Below, one piece after another: positions 60,625 to 64,000 of a stretch of DNA of 64,000 nt. The stretch spans positions 125,820 through 189,819 of the forward strand of contig NZ_WKRD01000008.1 in assembly GCF_009680455.1 (NCBI RefSeq), read 5' to 3'. Numbering within the stretch: the stretch's first letter is position 1; each line of letters starts with the position of its first letter. Position numbers and translations under genes: made by a program. The DNA is from Lachnospira eligens (lineage in GTDB: Bacteria; Bacillota; Clostridia; Lachnospirales; Lachnospiraceae). The notes beneath the pieces are model-generated. The model worked only from the letters and a program-made list of their open reading frames with translations, did not search any database and was not told the origin of the DNA.

Positions 60625-61290
60625 ATGAGCGTTTTACAGACGATTGACCTGAAAAAGTATTACGGTACAGAACCGAACATTACCCGCGCCCTTGACGGCG
60701 TAAATTTCTCCGTGGAGGACGGCGAGTTTGTGGCTGTTGTGGGAACCTCTGGTAGCGGCAAGTCCACCCTGCTTCACATGATGGGCGGGTTGGACACTCC
60801 CACCAGCGGAACCGTGATTGTCCGAGGCGAAGAACTGGCAAAGAAGAACGACGAGCAGCTTACCATCTTTCGCCGCCGCAACATCGGCTTTATCTTCCAG
60901 AACTATAACCTTGTTCCCATCCTGAATGTGTATGAGAACATTGTCCTGCCGGTGGAGTTGGACGGGGACACGGTGGATCAGAAGTTTTTGGACGAAATTG
61001 TTCACCTACTGGGGCTGGAAGATAAACTGAAAAATATGCCGAACAATCTATCCGGCGGACAGCAGCAGCGTGTGGCTATCGCCCGCGCCTTGATTACCAA
61101 ACCGGCTATCGTGCTGGCGGACGAACCGACCGGCAATCTTGACAGCAAGACCAGCACTGAGGTGCTGGGGCTTATCAAGCGCACCAGTGCGGAGTTCCGG
61201 CAAACCGTTGTGATGATTACCCACAACAACGATATTGCCCGTCTTGCAGATCGGATTGTCCGCATTGAGGACGGCAAAATTGTGGAATAA
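60625..61290 (+). CDS. ABC transporter ATPase, MacB/LolD-like (cargo)
   Basis: This encodes 221 aa from ATG 60625, behind AAAGGAG. It has Walker A GTSGSGKSTLLH, Q-loop FIFQNYNLVPILNVYEN, signature NLSGGQQQRVAIARA and Walker B IVLADEPTGNLDSKT. It belongs to the group that drives FtsX-type permeases for peptide or lipoprotein export and defence. It is GC-rich while the permease 16 bp downstream is AT-rich, so the operon is a mosaic. Confidence 0.94.
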   Translation: MSVLQTIDLKKYYGTEPNITRALDGVNFSVEDGEFVAVVGTSGSGKSTLLHMMGGLDTPTSGTVIVRGEELAKKNDEQLTIFRRRNIGFIFQNYNLVPILNVYENIVLPVELDGDTVDQKFLDEIVHLLGLEDKLKNMPNNLSGGQQQRVAIARALITKPAIVLADEPTGNLDSKTSTEVLGLIKRTSAEFRQTVVMITHNNDIARLADRIVRIEDGKIVE

Positions 61291-61306
61291 GTAGGGGTGG
61301 CAGACT

Positions 61307-63799
61307 ATGACATGGCCTTTTGAAAATGATACCAGTAACATTGAAAAGAAACTGGCAAAGCGCAGTTTGCACCATGAACGGCAGCGTAATTTATTTGCAA
61401 TCATTGCTCTTGTGCTAACTGCATTTATGATAACTGCGACATTCAGTATTGGTTTTAGTTACTTTGAAACCTACCAAATGCAACAAATTCGGTTAATGGG
61501 AACTACCGCTGATGTCGGAATCACAAATGTAACAGAAAATCAGTTGGTTGACATTTCAAAATCAAACCTTGTCCTTGACGTAGGTATACAGCAGCGTTTA
61601 GGCAGTGTTGATACAGAGCAACTGCAAAATGCGAGATTAGGTATAGTTTGGATAGATGATACCGAGTGGGAACACCACCGTCTTCCTACTATATCAGGTG
61701 TTGTAGGAAATTACCCATCAAGTAAAAACGAAATTATGCTACCTACATGGGTGCTTGAACAGATGGGCATTTCTGATCCGCAAATAGGGATGGAGATTGT
61801 GTTGTCGTACCAAATTGGCGATAGCTATAATTATGTCTCAGACACCTTTTTGCTGTCGGGCTACTATACGGACTACATTCCAATGCGCACAAATAATCGT
61901 GGTTATGTTTATGTTTCATCCGCTTTTAAGGATAGCTTAAATGTATCACTGGATAATAGTGTTACGGCAATGATCCGTTTTCAAGGCAATGATAATGCTG
62001 ACAAAAACTGTGAAAGATTGCGGCGTGAGATTGACTTTACAGAAGGGCAAACATTTGAAATTGCACCATTAGAACAGGCAAATGGTGGAACTATTATTTT
62101 AGCTGTAATAATTTTAGCAGTTTTTATATCCTTTAGCGGCTATCTGCTGATTTATAATATTCTTTATGTCTCTGTCGTAAAAGATGTGCAATTCTATGGC
62201 CGTCTTAAAACGATTGGAACGACCCAAAGGCAGATAAAAAGAATTATCTATAAGCAGGCAATCAGAATCTCTTGTATTGGTATTCCGATTGGTCTGTTAC
62301 TTGGTGCGGTTGTTTCCTTTGGCATTGTTCCTTACTTCCTGAATATGATGTATTCAACAAATTCTGATGTGGGAACAAAAGTATCTTTTTCGCCGTTTAT
62401 TTTCATAGGATCGGCCATATTTACGTTCATTACCGTTATGATTGCAAGCATGAAGCCCGCCAAAATTGCCGGAAGTGTTTCACCAATAGCAGCACTCCAA
62501 TATACAGCAGCCAGCACAAAGAGCAGCGCCAGAAATTGTAGCAAAATGAAGTTGTCCAGAATGGCATGGAACAATGTCTTTCGTAATGCTAAGAGTACAA
62601 CCCTTGTTTTTGCATCGCTTTTTTTCGGCCTTTCCTTGTTCCTTGTCGTCACAGGGCTATTACATGGTTTAAGCCCGGAGAATTATGTGAGCCAATGGGG
62701 AGTAAGCGATTTTGCACTCACATATAGTATCCACGAAAGAGAAGATTTAATTTCCAGCGAAATGGTTTCAGAGATTGGTCAGCTTGACGGCATTGAGAAT
62801 TTGAGGTTGACCTATGCACCTTATCCTCAAGTAGCAGCAGATGTTGTATATGACGATGCTGTATTTCACGAGTTTCTTGCGTCATTAGACGGAGTAAACG
62901 GCATTGATTTTTCTGATCCGGCAAAATTAGAAAATTATCAGCAAAACTTTTTTAGCGGGGTTTTTGGAATTGACAGTGCATATTTGGAAGAAATCAATAA
63001 AACCTTAAACTTGCCTATTGACACGTCTGCCTTTGAACAAGGAAAGGTTGTGCTGCTGTCCAAAACAGTAGAAGACCTTATTCAGCCGGGGCAGGAAATA
63101 ACAATCCAGACGCAGAACGGACAGCATTCCTTTATTGTAGCGAACGGTTATTTGAATGAAGGGTTTCGAGCAGGAGGAGGCAATGAGAGAGGGACGGCTC
63201 CTGATTTGTATATTAGTCAAACAGCTTTGAAAGAACTCTTTCCGCAATATAGAGTGTTCCGCGTGGCCTTTGATACGGATGGTCAACATGACGAAAGTAT
63301 ACTGCAAGAATTAAAGCAAATCACCGCATCACAAGCTAACATTGATATTATATCCCGATATGAACGGCGAGAAGAAATGCAGGAATATCTCATTACAGCA
63401 AAGGTTTTAGGAACAGGGTTGTCCGTGATCCTGCTGCTTGTTGGTGTCATGAACTTTGTCAATACAATGGTTGTCAATGTAAATACTCGGCGCTATGAAT
63501 TAGCTGTTCTTGAAAGCATTGGAATGACAAAGCGACAAATCAAACGAATGCTATTTATGGAAGGTTTCTATTATTGGGGCGTTTCCCTTTCTCTTGCAGT
63601 CACCATTGGAACAGCAATCTTCATCTTGCTATATATGATTTTTAGTAAAGTGGCCTATTATGCTGTTTTCTCCTATCCATTTATCCCACTGGTGCTGGTG
63701 TCTGGACTGGTGTTGCTAATCTGCCTTATTGTGCCTATATGGGTCTACAAAACTGACGTTAACCTTCCAGTTGTGGAGCGATTGCGGTTGACAGAGTGA
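61307..63799 (+). CDS. Large FtsX-domain ABC permease (cargo)
   Basis: This 830-aa permease has two FtsX repeats. TM1 at about 30-52 is followed by an extracellular domain (about 53-260) and three TM helices (about 262-390). A cytoplasmic linker (AASTKSSARNCSKMKLSRMAWNN region) leads to TM5 (about 425-448), a second extracellular domain (about 449-680) and three more TM helices (about 690-815). It is a MacB-like duplicated permease rather than the ten-TM BceB type. AGGGGTGG precedes the ATG. It probably exports or detaches an antimicrobial compound and may signal to the kinase. Confidence 0.9.
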   Translation: MTWPFENDTSNIEKKLAKRSLHHERQRNLFAIIALVLTAFMITATFSIGFSYFETYQMQQIRLMGTTADVGITNVTENQLVDISKSNLVLDVGIQQRLGSVDTEQLQNARLGIVWIDDTEWEHHRLPTISGVVGNYPSSKNEIMLPTWVLEQMGISDPQIGMEIVLSYQIGDSYNYVSDTFLLSGYYTDYIPMRTNNRGYVYVSSAFKDSLNVSLDNSVTAMIRFQGNDNADKNCERLRREIDFTEGQTFEIAPLEQANGGTIILAVIILAVFISFSGYLLIYNILYVSVVKDVQFYGRLKTIGTTQRQIKRIIYKQAIRISCIGIPIGLLLGAVVSFGIVPYFLNMMYSTNSDVGTKVSFSPFIFIGSAIFTFITVMIASMKPAKIAGSVSPIAALQYTAASTKSSARNCSKMKLSRMAWNNVFRNAKSTTLVFASLFFGLSLFLVVTGLLHGLSPENYVSQWGVSDFALTYSIHEREDLISSEMVSEIGQLDGIENLRLTYAPYPQVAADVVYDDAVFHEFLASLDGVNGIDFSDPAKLENYQQNFFSGVFGIDSAYLEEINKTLNLPIDTSAFEQGKVVLLSKTVEDLIQPGQEITIQTQNGQHSFIVANGYLNEGFRAGGGNERGTAPDLYISQTALKELFPQYRVFRVAFDTDGQHDESILQELKQITASQANIDIISRYERREEMQEYLITAKVLGTGLSVILLLVGVMNFVNTMVVNVNTRRYELAVLESIGMTKRQIKRMLFMEGFYYWGVSLSLAVTIGTAIFILLYMIFSKVAYYAVFSYPFIPLVLVSGLVLLICLIVPIWVYKTDVNLPVVERLRLTE

Positions 63800-63839
63800 G
63801 TTTAATCAAATAGCAAAACATCCTTAGATCAATCATATC

Positions 63840-63880
63840 GAAGCGGAGCAGATTTTAGCTGCTCCGCTTCTTTAGTATTT
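63840..63880 (+). terminator. Terminator behind the permease gene
   Basis: GAAGCGGAGCAG pairs perfectly with CTGCTCCGCTTC around ATTTTAG, with a T-rich tail (TTTAGTATTTTTC). Confidence 0.88.
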
Positions 63881-63896
63881 TTCAAAAAATTCTTTT

Positions 63897-63963
63897 GAAA
63901 TGTCCGAGCTTTGTAACAATTCAGCCTGTTTTTTTGTCGAAATCAAAGGCACCTCGGACATTT
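63897..63963. promoter_or_regulatory. Further regulator boxes at the window's right end
   Basis: GAAATGTCCGAGCTTTGTAA (then CAATTC) at 63897-63922 matches the inverted box at 60493 with few changes. CTCGGACATTT follows at 63953. The upstream half of this last box is degenerate and no -10 is seen at the expected distance, but another regulated gene probably starts past the window. Confidence 0.55.
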
Positions 63964-64000
63964 ATAGTTCTTCCAAAAGTTTGATGATAATATTACCATT

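Noticed and set aside
61307..63799. BceB-type ten-TM permease
   Set aside because: The 830-aa protein has two FtsX repeats with two large outside domains and about eight TM helices, unlike BceB with one large outside loop, although the kinase is of the short-loop type.

Overview
The window looks like a chromosomal segment of a low-GC, motile member of the Lachnospiraceae (Clostridia), plausibly Lachnospira or a close relative. This rests on A/T-ending codon choice, strong AGGAGG ribosome binding sites, type III glutamine synthetase, FtsEX next to a PcsB-like hydrolase, a CheX-like protein and small families typical of this group. The species call is an inference. About 1-48.6 kb is ordinary core genome. 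About 48.6-64 kb is accessory DNA that starts directly behind guaA.

Core region. 0.1-4.6 kb holds a membrane-anchored unknown, a tiny membrane peptide and an operon of AIR-synthase-like protein, Lrp/AsnC regulator, class I/II aminotransferase, CheX-like protein and TrmL. On the minus strand (4.6-9.2 kb) mutS2 leads into an OmpR-type response regulator and its sensor kinase. Next come an HtrA-like protein that has lost its catalytic triad, yhaM and rlmD (9.3-13 kb); a self-regulating small HTH protein; a DUF1538 membrane protein paired with a tandem PII-like protein; a rhodanese-TtcA fusion, an NYN/LOTUS protein and luxS (13-18.7 kb). A 229-bp near-perfect inverted repeat and three related hairpins separate luxS from glnN (type III GS). 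Then follow fba-srtB, a zinc-ribbon/TPM pair, cyclophilin, a GNAT protein, YesL-like protein, glnB, a gene with a textbook sigma-D promoter, tRNA-Gln, cvfB, ridA, a CPBP protease, a YjfB-like peptide and the shared sugar-ABC ATPase. The 34.9-46.9 kb block runs PucR-type regulator, ftsE, ftsX, PcsB-like hydrolase, S41 protease, uvrB, uvrA and a HAD-HD fusion; guaA follows with its own promoter.

Accessory region. Behind guaA lies a mobilizable integrative element: an XRE regulator divergent from xis-int with shared operators (a lysogeny-like switch), a MobC-like protein, a RepA-like ATPase, a small conserved protein, a DUF5348 protein, a MobV/Pre relaxase with an oriT-like dyad-rich leader, and TnpV. 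It is followed by cargo: a membrane-tethered XRE protein, a membrane-anchored erythromycin-esterase-family protein, a ClbS/DfsB-like protein, a PAP2 phosphatase, a truncated XRE gene, and a two-component system plus ABC transporter. The regulator, kinase and ATPase genes are clearly GC-richer than their surroundings while the permease is AT-rich, so this block is a mosaic. The kinase has the short-loop architecture of intramembrane-sensing kinases, and the regulator and transporter promoters share an ACATTTC/CGGACATTT box at the same distance from the -10 element. A further, partial copy after the permease suggests another target beyond the window. The far end of the element is not visible.

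No CRISPR array, rRNA or complete insertion sequence was seen. The best candidates for something new are the dead HtrA-like protein, the DUF1538/tandem-PII pair, the sigma-D-driven unknown gene, the long hairpin behind luxS and the box-controlled sensor-transporter cargo.
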